This document shows positions 30,340 through 42,578 of a stretch of DNA of 64,000 nucleotides, piece by piece. Made by a program: the position numbers and the translations under genes. Origin of the DNA: Dactylis glomerata (Eukaryota > Streptophyta > Magnoliopsida > Poales > Poaceae). Position 1 is the stretch's first letter. Each line of letters opens with the position of its first letter. The stretch covers positions 8,272,518-8,336,517 of the forward strand of contig QXEO01000339.1 in the NCBI GenBank assembly GCA_007115705.1, read 5' to 3'. Under the pieces are notes generated by a model, which saw only the letters and a list, made by a program, of their open reading frames with translations, was not told the DNA's origin and made no database searches.

Positions 30340-30927
30340 ATGTTGTTCCCTAAGTATGTTTTGGAGGACCTCTCAGTAGGTAGTGGTTCAATTATTGGGA
30401 AAGATAACATTGAGGAGTTCTTTAATCACATTAGTATGCATAAAGAAGTTGAGGAAAAGTCTTTGGTTGAGCTAGCCCCTAGTATTGAAGTTGCTTCTGC
30501 TTATTTAATTCACATGTTGGAAGCTAGGTTTGCTAGCCTTAATCCTTTTATGCAACACATGTTCCTTAAGCTTCATGAAATTGAAGATCCTGAAAAGAAA
30601 GCTTTCATTTTGGAAACTTTACGCTTAGAATTTAAAGATGTTGCCATTGAGGCTAGGAAAGTTTTTTAGAAATTTAATAAGCTTGGCTCACCTGTTGAAG
30701 TTGTTGGTACACCCAATGAATATTCTAGAATGCCAATACCTTGTAAACTTGCAGGAATTCTTGATGCCTTGGAAAATAATTTTAGTTGGATTTGTCCTAA
30801 AAATCTTTTTGATGAAAGTAGTGTACCAAGGCGTGACTACAAGGGGTACTCAAAACCTCATTTGGACAGTATTTATTTCTTTGTTCCTACAATGGATCTT
30901 AATGCTTCATCTCTTGATGTTACTTGA
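30340..30927 (+). pseudogene. ORF of unknown function in element C, with one amber
   Basis: A 196-codon frame starting MLFPKYVLEDLSVGSG, interrupted by TAG at 30667-30669 and continuing in the same frame (KFNKLGSPVEVVGTPNEYSR, ending SLDVT). It is helical and acidic/basic mixed (HKEVEEKSLVELAPSIEVAS, LEARFASLNPFMQHMFLKL). It takes the place after the primer-binding site occupied in element A by an unrelated ORF. No Gag, protease or RT motif is visible. Function unknown; it may be a residual Gag-like protein of a non-autonomous family. Confidence 0.45.
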
Positions 30928-30944
30928 TTCGCAATTTTCTGCGC

Positions 30945-33857
30945 CTAGCTCAAAGGCGTTAAAGAAAAGCACTCTTGGGAGATAACTCAATGTTTTCTTT
31001 TCAGTACTTTTTCTTTTATTTGAGTCTTGTAAGTCATTACTACTATAATGACCTCTCCTTATCATTTTTATTTTATTGTTGTGCCAAGATAAGCCTCTAA
31101 TTTGAGTGAGGTAAAGATTTGGGGATGTTGCTATCCTGAAACTGTTTTCGGTGCTGCACCGTAACAATTCGTGAAAATTCTCTGTATATCTTTTGGACCT
31201 GCGATTTCTTGTGCATATGCCCCAGGTTATATCCAAACTTTTATTAGTTGAAAACTTTTTGATTTGAGCAACAAAAAACCCCTTAAAAAATCGGCCTTTA
31301 TCAGTTGTTCTGTTTTGACAGATTTCTGCCACTATTCGTTTTTGCGGCTTTATCGCTTTCTTTTTTAGTTCTTTTGATCACGGAACTTTTGGGGAAGTTG
31401 CTACAGTAGTATATACTTTATATGTGGTGGTTTTGGGTCGAAACCTGAAGCAAAAGAGGTTGATTATATGTTATGCTTACACTAATGTTGCTAATAGATT
31501 TGTATTTAGTTTTGTATGAAGGAAGTTTTCAAGTGTAGGGATTGGAGAATGATGAGATGAGTTGAAGAATGGACAAAAGCTCAAGCTTGGGGATGCCCAT
31601 GCATCACCCCAAGAAATATCTAAGAAGTACAAGCATCAAAGCTTGGGGATGCCCCCGAGGCACCCCTTCTTCATCGGCAAAAATCAGGTCACCTTTCAAG
31701 ACACTATATTTTTATTGCTTCATGCATTATGTGTTTTTCTTGGAGCGTCAGTTGTTTTAGTTTTCATTATTATTTTTGTTTTGTTTGCTGCAATAAATGG
31801 TTGGACCCCAACATTTTTTTTGGAGAAGTTGCCTTGCTTTTCATTTGCCAAGAACGCTCTAGTTTTCATTCTTATCAAAAACCGAGTGTTCTTCTTTTTC
31901 TGCTACTGCTTTTGGTTTTCATTTTCGCCTTGATTTGCATTCAGATCTTCTTATATTTATTTATCAAGGTGTATTTTTGCCTCTGGACCATGTTGGTTTT
32001 CCTCAAAAGAATTGGATTAAAAAAGTTCAAATGGTGTTGGAAAAGAGAAAAATCTTTATGCAAAAAAGTGGTACAAGAAGGAGCTTGTGTAGACTGCGGC
32101 TTAGGCTTTTGCATGTCGTGCTTGATTTCTTTTTGATAGTATTCTTAGTGGTTTCGCTGTAGCATGACTTGTCTCAAATAACTGAGATTGCTTAATGAGC
32201 CTTTGAAAAAATCATGCGATGTTTTTATCGTTTGGAAGCATTATTTTGGTTTTCTCCTTGATGCTTTATTTGGGTTGACTTGGCGTATGCTCACACTTGT
32301 TAGACTCATACAAAGTCGCCAATAGCCTCTATAATCATTTAGTTTTTGACTTTTGATGCCATCTTATGCTTCTTTTAATGTCGCTTTGTCGCTATGCATG
32401 ATTATGGCCATTATTGCTCTCTTAGTTGGTCGCTCCCAGTCTTTTGCTAGCCCTCGCCTTGTACTGAGTATGAGCTCTACTCGTGCATCCAACTCCTAAG
32501 AACCAAGTTTTGCCAAAGTGTCCACCATACATACCTATTAGCAATTTGCTATTCCAAGTAAATTTGACTTGCTTTTATTTTCTCTTCAAACTAAACTCTT
32601 ACCAGTGTTATGCGAAAATTGGTCAGTAAAGCTCTCACAAACCAGAAGGCACACTTTACTTTTTCTTGTTCTTAGTTGACATTGTGGTCTCTTATGTTGA
32701 GTTGTTATGCTTGCAAGTTGTAAGTTGGATACTAGCCCAGCCATGCCGTCATGGGGCAAGCTTTCAACATTGCACTTCTTATTTGAGTTGATATCGTGAT
32801 CTTTTGTTTATGGATGCCCGCGGTGTGAAATGAATTGGGAATCTTGCGGGGATCATGGAGTTTGTATATGTGTTGGGGAAACGCCTGGGCCGCCAATCTA
32901 AGCCATGCATAATTCATGGTGGAAATTTGCAGCATACCCATAGTGGACATTCGACGACGCATCTCAAAATAAAAAGCTAAACAAATGGTAAATAAAAGAG
33001 ATGTCGAGGTGTTCATTGTCTGCTTGTCCTGTCATTTTGATGTGGGCTTGTTCCATGTCATCGGGCACGGAGGTACCCCGTTGGCGGTTCTCGATGATAC
33101 ATATATACTTACAATGACAAGAGCCTTGCTTGGGACTCTAAGTAAAGTAGCATGAGGTTTGGGTACTCGTATTCACGGGACACGAGGTTTTTGACTTATG
33201 ATTTGTCAAGCATATGCATCATAATTGTTCTCGCATTAACTTTAATCATTCAAGATGCTTATGATGGGGGCAATGAGAGCTCAAAGCCGGTAAGTACCAT
33301 AATTTTTGAAGGTTATAAAACTTGCAATCACTGCTTCCCTCCACGAAGGGCCTTTCTTTTACTTTTATGTTGAGTCACCACCTTCTATCTTTATGCACCA
33401 TTAAGAGAGCATAGTTGTCATTCTTAGTATAATGTGCATTATCCCAAATTTTTCATTGATTGATTCATATTGTTGGTTTCACTTGTTCTTAAATTATTTG
33501 TATCTAGTCGCCCTCTTAAACTTGAAGGTGTCCTATGCATTTATGTTTTGCTCTCCATGAAGGACAAGCTGAAAACCATTTGTATGTTTTTCCTTATGAT
33601 TTGAACACACGCTTGACTTTCATTGTTTCATTTTCATGATCTTTTGTTTGTGTTCATTTTCATGTTATAACATGGTTTCTAAGTTTCTTCTATCAAGATT
33701 ATATCTTTCATGCCCATGTTTTAAGTTCTTTTGATCCCAGCTCACAAATGCTTACATATATGATCAAGATTGTGTAGGTGCATGTCACCTCAAAAATTAT
33801 TTCTTTTGTTATCACTTACCTACTCGAGGACGAGCAGGAGTTAAGCTTGGGGATGCT
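30945..33857 (+). other. Non-coding 3' half of element C interior
   Basis: AT-rich, no coding support. It starts with the segment TAGCTCAAAGGCGTTAAAGA shared with element A and ends at the polypurine-like GAGTTAAGCTTGGGGATGCT. Two AAGCTTGGGGATGCCC words lie at about 31585 and 31640. Confidence 0.65.
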
Positions 33858-35508
33858 TGATACGTCTCCAATGTATCTATAATTTTTGATGTTCCATGCT
33901 TATTTTTACACCATTTGCCTAATGTTTCGTTACACTTCGTGGCACTTTTATGCATTTTCCGGAACTAACCTACTAACAAGTCGCCACAGTGCCAGTTCCT
34001 GTTTTCTGCTGTTTTTGTGTTTCAGAAAAGCTACACAGGAAATATTCTCAGAATTGGATGAAACAAGTTCCTGAAGTCTTATTTTTCCCGGAAGCTTCCA
34101 GAGATCCGAAGAGGAGACGAAGTGGGGCCACGAGGGCCCCACACACCAGGGCGGCGCGGCCCAGCCCCTGGCCGCACCCCCTATGTGTGAGGACGCCTCG
34201 GTCTACTCCTGACGATGCCCCTTCGCCTATAAAGACCCCCCAACAGGAAAAATCTAAGTACCCCGATCAATTTTCCAGAAACACATCGCGATCCGCCGCC
34301 GTCGTCGACCCGAGATCGGGAGGGTCCAGAAGCTCTTCCCGCCACCCTGCCGGAGAGGGGATTCGCCACCGGAGGTCTTCTTCATCGCCATGCTTGCCTC
34401 CGGAGCGATGAGTGAGTAGTCTACCTTGGACTATGGGTCCATAGCAGTAGCTAGATGGTTATCCTCTCCACCATGTGCTTCATGTTTAGATCTCATGAGC
34501 TGCCCTACATGATTGAGATCACCGTTATGTAATTCTACATGTTGTGTTTGTTGGGATCCGATGAATATTGGTGTTATGATTGAGTTGCTATACTGAAATA
34601 TATCTTATGTTATCTCTATGTTGTTTATGATCTTGCATGCTCTCCGTTGTTAGTAGCTATCTTGGCCGAGTAGTTGCTAGTGACTCCAAGAGGGAGTATT
34701 TATGCTCGATAGTTGGGTTCATGCCTCTATTTAATCTGGGGGAGTGACAGAAACCTCTAAGGTTGTAGATGTGTTGTTGCCACTAGGGAGAAAACAACAT
34801 TCATATGCTCGAGGGCATATGCTTTGTTTACATTACACACTTTGCTTAATGCAATTATCTGTTGTTCGCAACTTAATACTCATGGGGTGTTCGGATGATA
34901 TCCCCGTGAGTGGAATATTAGTCATAGATGCAGTTGGATGGCGGTCTATGTATTTTGTTGTAATGCCCAGAGTAAATCGCATAGTGATCTTCTTGACATA
35001 TCATGTTATCTTTATTCTATCAATTGCCCAACTATAATTTGTTTACCCAGCATGTGTTATTTATCTTATGGAGAGACACCACTAGTGAACTGTGGACCCC
35101 GGTCCTATTTCCATCATATTGCTATCACCCGTTTACTTTACTCGCAATGTTTACTTTACTCGCATACTTCTACTGTTTTCCACTCGATACGCTCATACCC
35201 TTTGTTTCAAGCAAACCGGTGAGATTGACAACCTCATCGTAAGTTGGGAACAAAGTACTTGGTTGTGTTGTGTGCAGGTTCCACGTTGCTGCTCGCAAAG
35301 CAAAGCTTGGTCGAGGCGCCATATAAATTGTCTGGAGCTGTCGCGAAGCTTGCAAGCATCACCTTCAGTCGTATTGGCTTTTTCTTCTTCGAACGATAAA
35401 CCTTGGTTTCTAACTGAGGGAAAAACTTGCTGCTGTGCTCTTCATACCTTCCGCTTGGGGTTCCCAACTGCCTGGCCATAATCATCATCAACTACACACC
35501 AGCCATCA
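33858..35508 (+). repeat. 3' LTR of element C
   Basis: Starts TGATACGTCTCC after AGCTTGGGGATGCT and ends CCAGCCATCA. Confidence 0.85.
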
Positions 35509-36598
35509 TCTACCTTGGACTATGGGTCCATAGCAGTAGCTAGATGGTTGTCTTCTCCACCATGTGCTTCATGTTTAGATCTCGTGAGCTGCTTTACATG
35601 ATCGAGATCATCTTTATGTAATTCTACATGTTGTGTTTGTTGGGATCCGATGAATATTGGTGTTATGATAAGTTGATGTTCTGAACATTATCTTATGTTA
35701 TCTCTATGTTGTTTATGATCTTGCATGCTCTCCGTTGTTAGTAGCTATCTTGGCCAACTAGATACTAGTGACTCCAAGAGGGGGTATTTATGCTCGATAG
35801 TTGGGTTCATGCCTCTATTTAATCTGGGGGAGTGACAGAAACCTCTAAGGTTGTAGACGTGCTGTTGCCACTAGGGAGAAAACAATATTCTTGTGTCCAA
35901 GGAAATTTGTTTTGTTTACATTACACACTTTTCTTAATGCAGTTATCTGTTGTTCGCAACTTAATACTCGAGGGGTGTTCGGACGATATTCCCGCGAGTG
36001 GATTATTAGTCATAGATGCAGTTGGATGGCGGTCTATGTATTTTGTTGTAATGCCCAGAGTAAATCTCATAGTGATCCTCGTGACATATGCACGTTATCT
36101 TTATTCTATCAATTTCCCAACTGTAATTTGTTTACCCAGCATGTTGTTATTTATCTTATGGAGAGACACCACTAGTGAACTGTGGACCCTGGTCCAATTT
36201 CCTTTATATTGCTATTATTGTTTACTTTTACTCACACTGTTTACTTTCTTGCATACTACTATTGCTTTCCACTCGATACGCTCAATCCTTTGTTTACAGC
36301 AAACCGGTGAGATTGACAACCTCATCGTAAGTTGGGAGCAAAGTTCTTGGTTGTGTTGTGTGCAGGTTCCACGTTGCTGCTGGTGCAAAGCAAAGCCCTG
36401 GACGAGGCGCCTTATAAATTGCCCGGAGCTATCGCGAAGCTAGCATGCATCACCTTCTAAAGTTTGGCTTTTACCTACTGGTTCGATAAACCTCGGTTTC
36501 TTACTAAGGGAAAACTTGCTGCTGTGCTCATCACAACTTCTCTTGGGGTTCCCAACTGGTCGGTCATCTACATCAACACCGCAACAACAATCACCCCC

Positions 36599-36862
36599 TC
36601 CATCTCATCTTTGGTCTTTGCGAAGTTTCGGTAAAAATAGGAGGTTCAGCTTTTGTTTCATCCAATTCCGAGAATATTTCCTGTGTAACTTTTCCGAAAC
36701 ACAAAAACAGCAGAAAACAGGGAACTGACACTGTGGCATCTTGTTAATAGGTTAGTTCCAGAAAATGCATTAAAATGCCACGAAGTGTAACAAAACACAA
36801 AGCAAATGGTGTAAGAATAAGCATGGAGCATCAAAAATTATAGATACATTTGAGACGTATCA
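36599..36862 (-). repeat. 3' LTR of element A, proximal piece
   Basis: Begins TGATACGTCTCAAATG on the - strand at 36862 and breaks at 36599 next to the right CCCCC copy. Confidence 0.85.
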
Positions 36863-39775
36863 AGCATCCCCAAGCTTAACTCCTGCTCGTCCTCGAGTAG
36901 GTAAGTGATAACAAAAGAATAATTTTTGAGGTGACATGCACCATCACAATCTTGATCATCAAAGTAAGCATTGAGTGCTGGGATCAAAGAACTTAAAACA
37001 TGGGCATGAAAGACATAATCTTGATAGAAGAAACTTAGCAACCATGTTATATCATGAAAAGAAACACAAACGAAAGATCATGAATAATGAAATAATGAAA
37101 TTCAAACGTGTGTTCAAATCATATGGAAAAATATAGCAAATGGTTTTCAGCTTGTCCTTCATGGAATAGCAAAACATAAATGCATAGGACACCTTCAAGT
37201 TTAAAAGGGCGACTAGATACAAATAATCTAAGAACAATTGAAACCAAAATCATGAATCAATCAATGATAACTTTGGGACAGTGCACATTAAACTCAGAAT
37301 GGCAACTATGCTCTCTTAGATGGTGCATAAAGGTAGAAGGTGGTGACTCAACATAAAAGTAAAAGAAAGGCCCTTCGCGGAGGGAAGCAGTGATTGCAAG
37401 TTTTATAAACCTTCAAAAATTATGGTACTTACTAGCTTTGAGCTCTCATTGCCCCCATCATAGGTATCTTGAATGGTTAAAGTAAATGCAAGAACGTTTA
37501 TGAGCATATGCTTGACAAATCATAAGTTGAAAACCTCATGTCCCGTGAAGTACGAATACCCAAACCTCATGCTACTCGACTTAGAGTCCCAAGCAAGCTC
37601 TTGTCATTGTAAGTATACATGTATCATCGAGAACCGCCAACGGGGTACCTCCATGCCCGATGACATGGAACAAGCCCACATCAAAATGACAGGACAAACA
37701 GACAATGAACACCTTGGCATCTCTTTTATTTACCATAGGTATAGCTTTTTATTTTGAGATGCGTCGTCGAATGTCCACTATGGGCATGCTGTAAATTTCC
37801 ACCATGAATTATGCATGGCTTAGATTAGCGGCCCAGGCGTTTCTCTAACACGTATACAAACTCCATGATCCCGCAAGATTCCCAACTTATTTCACATCGC
37901 GAGTATCCATAAACAAAAGACCACGATATCAACTCAAATAAAAGAAGTGCAATGTTGAAAGCTTACCCCATGACGGTATGGTTTAGCTAATTTCCAACTT
38001 ACAACTTGCAAGAATAATGTCAACATAAAAGAGCCACAATGTCAAAATTATTAAAAGCGAGAAAAGTAAAGTGTGTCATCAGGTTTGTGAGAGCTTTACT
38101 AACTAATTTTTACATAACACCAAAAGAGTTTAATATGAAGGATAGATAAAAGCAAGTCAAATGTACTTTGGGATAGCAAATTGCTAATAGGTATGTATGA
38201 TGGATACATTGGAATAACTTGGTTTTTGGGAGTTGGATGCACGAGTAGAGCTCATACTCAGTACAAAATGAGGGCTAGCAAAAGAGTGGGAGCGACCAAC
38301 TAAGAGAGCAATAACGGCCATAATCATGCATAGAGACAAAACATCATTAAGAGAAACATAAAATGGCATCAAAAGTCAAAAACTAAATGATCATAGAGGC
38401 TTATGGCGACTTTGTATGAGTCTAACATGTTGTAAGCATGCGCCAAGTCAACCCAAATAAAGCATCAAGGAGAAAATTAAATTAATGCTTCCAAATAATA
38501 AAAACAACGCATGATTTTTTCAAAGGCTCATTAAGCAATCTCAGTCCTTTGAGACAAGTCATGCTATAGAAAAAATCACTAAGCATACAATCAAAACAAC
38601 ATCAAGCATGGCATGAAAAAGTCTAAGCCGCAGTCTAAACAAGCTCCTTTTTGTACCACTTTTTTGCATGAAACTTTTTCTCTTTTCCAACACCATTTAA
38701 ACCTTTTTGAAACAACTCTTTTGATGAATACCAACATAGACCAGAGTTCCAAATACAACTTGATGCAAAGATAAAACAAGATCTGAACAAAAATCAAGGC
38801 AAAAAACGAAAGCTAAACGCAGTTCTAGAAAAAGAGAACACTCATTGAACGATAAGAGTGAAAAACGGAGTGTTCTTGGCAAATGAAAAGCAAGTAAATC
38901 TTCTCCAAAAGAAATTTGTTTGGGTCCAACCATTTATTGCAGCAAACAAAACAAAATAAAACTAAAAACAAAAAGTAAAGACACTCCAAGAAAAATGCAT
39001 AGTGCATGAAGCAATAAAAATATAGTGTTTTGAAAGGTGACCTGATTTTTGCCGATGAAGAAGGGGTGCCTCAGGGTATCCCCAAGCTTTGACGCTTGTA
39101 CCTCTTGGATATTTATTGGGGTGACATGGCATCCCCAAGCTTGAGCTTTTGTCCATTCTTCATCTCATCTCATCATTCTCCAATCCCTACACTTGAAAAC
39201 TTCCTTCATACAAAACTCCACACAATTCTATTAGCAACGTTAGCATAAACATAATAATGAATCAACCCCTTTTCGGTTCAGATTTCAACTAAAAATCACC
39301 ACATATAAAGCATATACTACTGTAGCAACTTCTCCAAAAGCTCCGTAATCAAAAGAACTCAAAAAGAAAGCGATCGAGAGGCAAACACAAATAGTGGCAG
39401 AAATCTATCAAAACAGAACAGCTGACAAAGGTCGATTTTTTTGAGGACCTTCTGTTGCTCAAATAAAAAAGTGTAAAACTAATGAAAGTTTGGATATAAC
39501 CTGGGGCATATGCACAAGAAATCACAGGTCAAAAATATATTCTGAGAATTTTCACTAATTTTTACGGTGCGGCAATGAAATCTATTTCAGGACAGCAACT
39601 TTCCCAAATCTTACCTCACTCAAATTAGAGGTTTCTCTTGGCACAACAATGAAATAAAAAGGATAAAGAGCAGTTATTATAGTAGTAATAAATTCCAAGA
39701 CTCAAATAAAATAAAAAAGAACTAAAAAGAAAACAATGGGTTATCTCCCAAGAGTGCTTTTCTTTAACGCCATTG
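36863..39775 (-). other. Non-coding 3' half of element A interior
   Basis: No protein motifs. It is collinear in inverse orientation with 30945-33857 of element C, including the AGCTTGGGGATGCC words and the CTCGAGGACGAGCAGGAGTT sequence before the polypurine tract. This shows A and C are the same family. Confidence 0.7.
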
Positions 39776-39989
39776 AGCTAGGCTCAGTAATTTGAGAAGA
39801 TGCTCACATAAGAAATATGAATAGAAGCCAAAAAGAGCATCAAGGAGCAAATATAAAACACATTTAAGTATAACCCACTTCCTATGCATAGGAATCTTGT
39901 AAGAAAATAAATCAAAGAAGCACATAGTCACAAGTATGGGTAGATAAAACAAGAACAACTTCGGAACTTTCAATATAAAGAGAGGTGTT

Positions 39990-40790
39990 TTAGTAACATG
40001 AGAATTCCAACAACCATATTTTCCTCTCATAATAATTTTCAGTAACATCATGAACAAACTCAATAATATAAATATCACACTCACCCTCCTTTGTTAAGCA
40101 TGGAGGGCGATCAAATAAGGTATTAGTTAAAGAGTTACTCTTATTGGGAGGTAGACATGGGTAACTCCATTCTTCCTCGTCTTGATCATCACTCTCCTCC
40201 TCTTTTTCATCCAATGAGCTTCCAGTTTCAGCAATTTCTTCTTCCATAGACTCCTTCAAGGCATTAGTCTCTTCTGTTGGAGAGCCTCTATTAAGATATT
40301 TAAGAATATAGCCATTTTCTTCCTTGTAATTATCAAAGCAAAATATAAGTATATCATAAACCTCATATTTATAAGGTGCATCATCAGTATTTTCAAGCAA
40401 ATAAGCAAGTTTGAATGCACCCTTCCAAGCAATAAATTCTTCAATTTGTTCCACATCATAAAAGTCATAATTTCCATTAATATAAGAAGATATGGTAACA
40501 TCATCATTATACTCACATTGAAAAGGGAGGTGTTTATACCTCCTATAGCAACAAGATCTATCAAAGCAATAAGTAACATTATAAGTAGAGCACACATTTC
40601 TAGCAATGATATACAATCTATTGATTTGTTCCCATAAGTGTTTCCCTTTTTGTGACAAGTGGTGTTCCTCATAATAATTTTGCTGCTCTTCCGTGAACCC
40701 ACCTTGCCAAAAAAAATTAGTTTCAAAGAAACCAACCATTGATAGAAAGCATGATAAAGCAAGACAATAACAGACCAACAAAAATAACAA
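39990..40790 (-). CDS. ORF of unknown function in element A
   Basis: A 266-codon ORF with a hydrophobic N-terminus (about residues 1-25), a Cys/Tyr-rich centre (CFDRSCCYRRYKHLPFQC), and an acidic stretch near residues 185-212 (SLDEKEEESDDQDEEEWSYP). The start may be a later Met, and an overlapping second frame (193 codons) is also open, so support is moderate. It lies right after the primer-binding site, where gag would be, but I see no Gag, zinc knuckle or pol motif. Its position and length resemble the small orphan ORFs of Triticeae non-autonomous Gypsy-like elements. Function unknown. Confidence 0.4.
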   Translation of the reverse strand: MLFLLVCYCLALSCFLSMVGFFETNFFWQGGFTEEQQNYYEEHHLSQKGKHLWEQINRLYIIARNVCSTYNVTYCFDRSCCYRRYKHLPFQCEYNDDVTISSYINGNYDFYDVEQIEEFIAWKGAFKLAYLLENTDDAPYKYEVYDILIFCFDNYKEENGYILKYLNRGSPTEETNALKESMEEEIAETGSSLDEKEEESDDQDEEEWSYPCLPPNKSNSLTNTLFDRPPCLTKEGECDIYIIEFVHDVTENYYERKIWLLEFSCY

Positions 40791-40920
40791 CTATTGTAGG
40801 AACTAATTTTTTTGTACTTTTTGATAAAACGATGCAAGCAAAAATAAAGTAAAGCAAAACAATAAACAAAGTAAAAGATTGTGCGTGCGAGACTCCCCTG
40901 CAGAAGTCTTCTTTCTCCTC

Positions 40921-40933
40921 GGCAACGGCGCCA
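40921..40933 (-). other. Primer-binding site of element A
   Basis: - strand TGGCGCCGTTGCC, 11 bases after the end of the 5' LTR. Confidence 0.75.
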
Positions 40934-40944
40934 GAAAACTTGCT

Positions 40945-42573
40945 TGATGGTGCGGTGTTGATGATGTAAATAACCGACCAGTTGGTAACCCCAAGAGAAG
41001 GTATGATGAGCACAGCAGCAAGTCTTCCCTCAGTTATGAAACCAAGGTAATCAATCTAGTAGGAGAAAGCCAAACTTAAGAAGGTGATGCTTGCTGGCTT
41101 AGTGACACTCCAACGGCGCCAGACAACTTGTTGGTGTGTCTTCACCTAGCAGCAACGCGGAACCTGCACACAACACAAACAAATACTTTGTCCCCAACTT
41201 ACGATGAGGTTGTCAATCTCAATGATTTCCTGTAAACAAAGGTATGCGTGTATCAAGTGGTAAAAGGGTAATAGTAAAGCTAGTAAAGTAAACAGTGCGA
41301 GTAAAGTAAAATGGTAATAGCAATGTAAAGGAAATTGGACCGGGGTCCATAGTGCACTAAAGGTGTCTCTCCATAAGATAAATAAAGCGTGCTGGGTAAA
41401 CAAATTATAGTTGGGCAATTGATAGAATAAAGATAACGTACATACATCACGAGGATCACTATGAGGCTTACTCTAGGCATTATGACAAAATACATAGACC
41501 GTAATCTAACTGCATCTATGACTAAAAATCCACTCGCGGGGATATCATCCGAACACCCCTTGAGTATTAAGTTGCGAATAATAGATAATTGCATTAAGCA
41601 AAGTGCGTAATGTAAACAAGCAAATGTCCTTAGACACAAGAATGTTGTTTTCTCCCTAGTGGCAACAACACATCTACAACCTTAGAGCTTTCTGTCACTC
41701 CCCCAGATTAAATAGAGGCATGAACCCAACTATCGAGCATAAATACCCTCTCTTGGAGTCACCAGTATCTACTCGGCCAAGATAGCTACTAACAACGGAG
41801 AACATGCAAGATCATAAATAACATAGAGATAACATAAGATAATATTCAGCACATCAACTTTACCAATACTCATCGGATCCCAACAAACACAACATGTATG
41901 ATTACATAAAGATGATCTTGATCATGTAGGGCAGCTAACAAGATCTAAACATGAAGCACATGGTGGAGAAGACAACCATCTAGCTACTGCTATGGACCCA
42001 TAGTCCAAGGTAGACTACTCACACATCACTCCAGAGGCGACCATGGTGGTGTAGAAGGCCTCCGGCAGGGATTCCCCTCTCCGGCAGGGTGCCGGGAAGA
42101 GCTCCTAGATCCTCCCGATCTCGATTTGACGACGGCGGCTTGCAGTATGTTTCTGGGAAAAGCGATCCGTCCCTTAGGTTTTTCCCGTCGAGGGGACTTT
42201 ATAGGCGAAGGGGCGTCATCAGGAGGTGGACCAGGTAGGCTCACCATGGGTGGGCGCGGCCAGGGGCTAGGCCGCGCCCCCCTGTGGTGTGGCCAGCCTT
42301 TGGCCCCCCTCCGTCTCATCTTCGATCTTCGCAAAGTTTTGGTAAAAATAGGAGGTTTGGCTTTTGTTTCGTCCAATTCCGAGAATATTTCCTGTGTAAC
42401 TTTTCTGAAACACAAAAACAGCAGAAAACAGGGAACTGGCACTGTGGCATCTTGTTAATAGGTTAGTTCCGGAAAATGCATAAAAACACCACGAAGTGTA
42501 ACAAAACACAAAGCAAATGGTGTAAGAACAAGCATGGAGCATCAAAAATTATAGATATGTTTGAGACGTATCA
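40945..42573 (-). repeat. 5' LTR of element A
   Basis: On the - strand it begins TGATACGTCTCAAAC and ends ACCATCA. It contains TATAAAGTCCCC as a likely promoter TATA box near 42195-42202 and an extra copy of the primer-binding word TCTGGCGCCGTT at about 41112-41123. Confidence 0.85.
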
Positions 42574-42578
42574 CAAGG
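42574..42578. repeat. Right TSD of element A (CAAGG)
   Basis: Pairs with TAAGG at 26573-26577. Reading across the two sides without A restores a continuous Copia gag frame. Confidence 0.8.

Larger units (their letters stand above)
28500..35508 (+). mobile_element. Element C: non-autonomous LTR retrotransposon inside solo LTR B
   Basis: LTRs 28500-30151 (1652 bp) and 33858-35508 (1651 bp) flank a 3706-bp interior. TSDs are TCTAT (28495-28499) and TCTAC (35509-35513), one change apart, both within LTR B. The primer-binding word TGGCGCCGTTG is at 30161. I counted about 29 differences in the first 600 bp of the LTRs, so C is far older than the Gypsy element at 552. The interior has one broken ORF and no pol. 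Confidence 0.9.
27934..36593 (+). mobile_element. Solo LTR B, split by element C
   Basis: An LTR of the same family as A and C, in + orientation. It starts TGATACGTCTCAAACG at 27934 and ends AACAATCA at 36593, with TSD CCCCC at 27929-27933 and 36594-36598. Subtracting C and its TSD leaves 27934-28499 plus 35514-36593, 1646 bp, the full LTR length. One complete LTR with a matching TSD and no interior is a solo LTR, formed by recombination between two LTRs. Confidence 0.85.
26578..42573 (-). mobile_element. Element A: - strand non-autonomous LTR retrotransposon, host of B and C
   Basis: The 5' LTR is 40945-42573 (1629 bp), the interior 36863-40944, and the 3' LTR is in two pieces, 36599-36862 and 26578-27933, split by solo LTR B. 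Ends are TGATACGT...ACCATCA (TGAT/ATCA). The primer-binding site at 40921-40933 reads TGGCGCCGTTGCC on the - strand. The interior has one ORF of unknown function and a long non-coding 3' half with repeated AGCTTGGGGATGCC words, and no pol. Counting by eye over the LTR ends gives about 17 differences in 390 bp. Confidence 0.9.
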
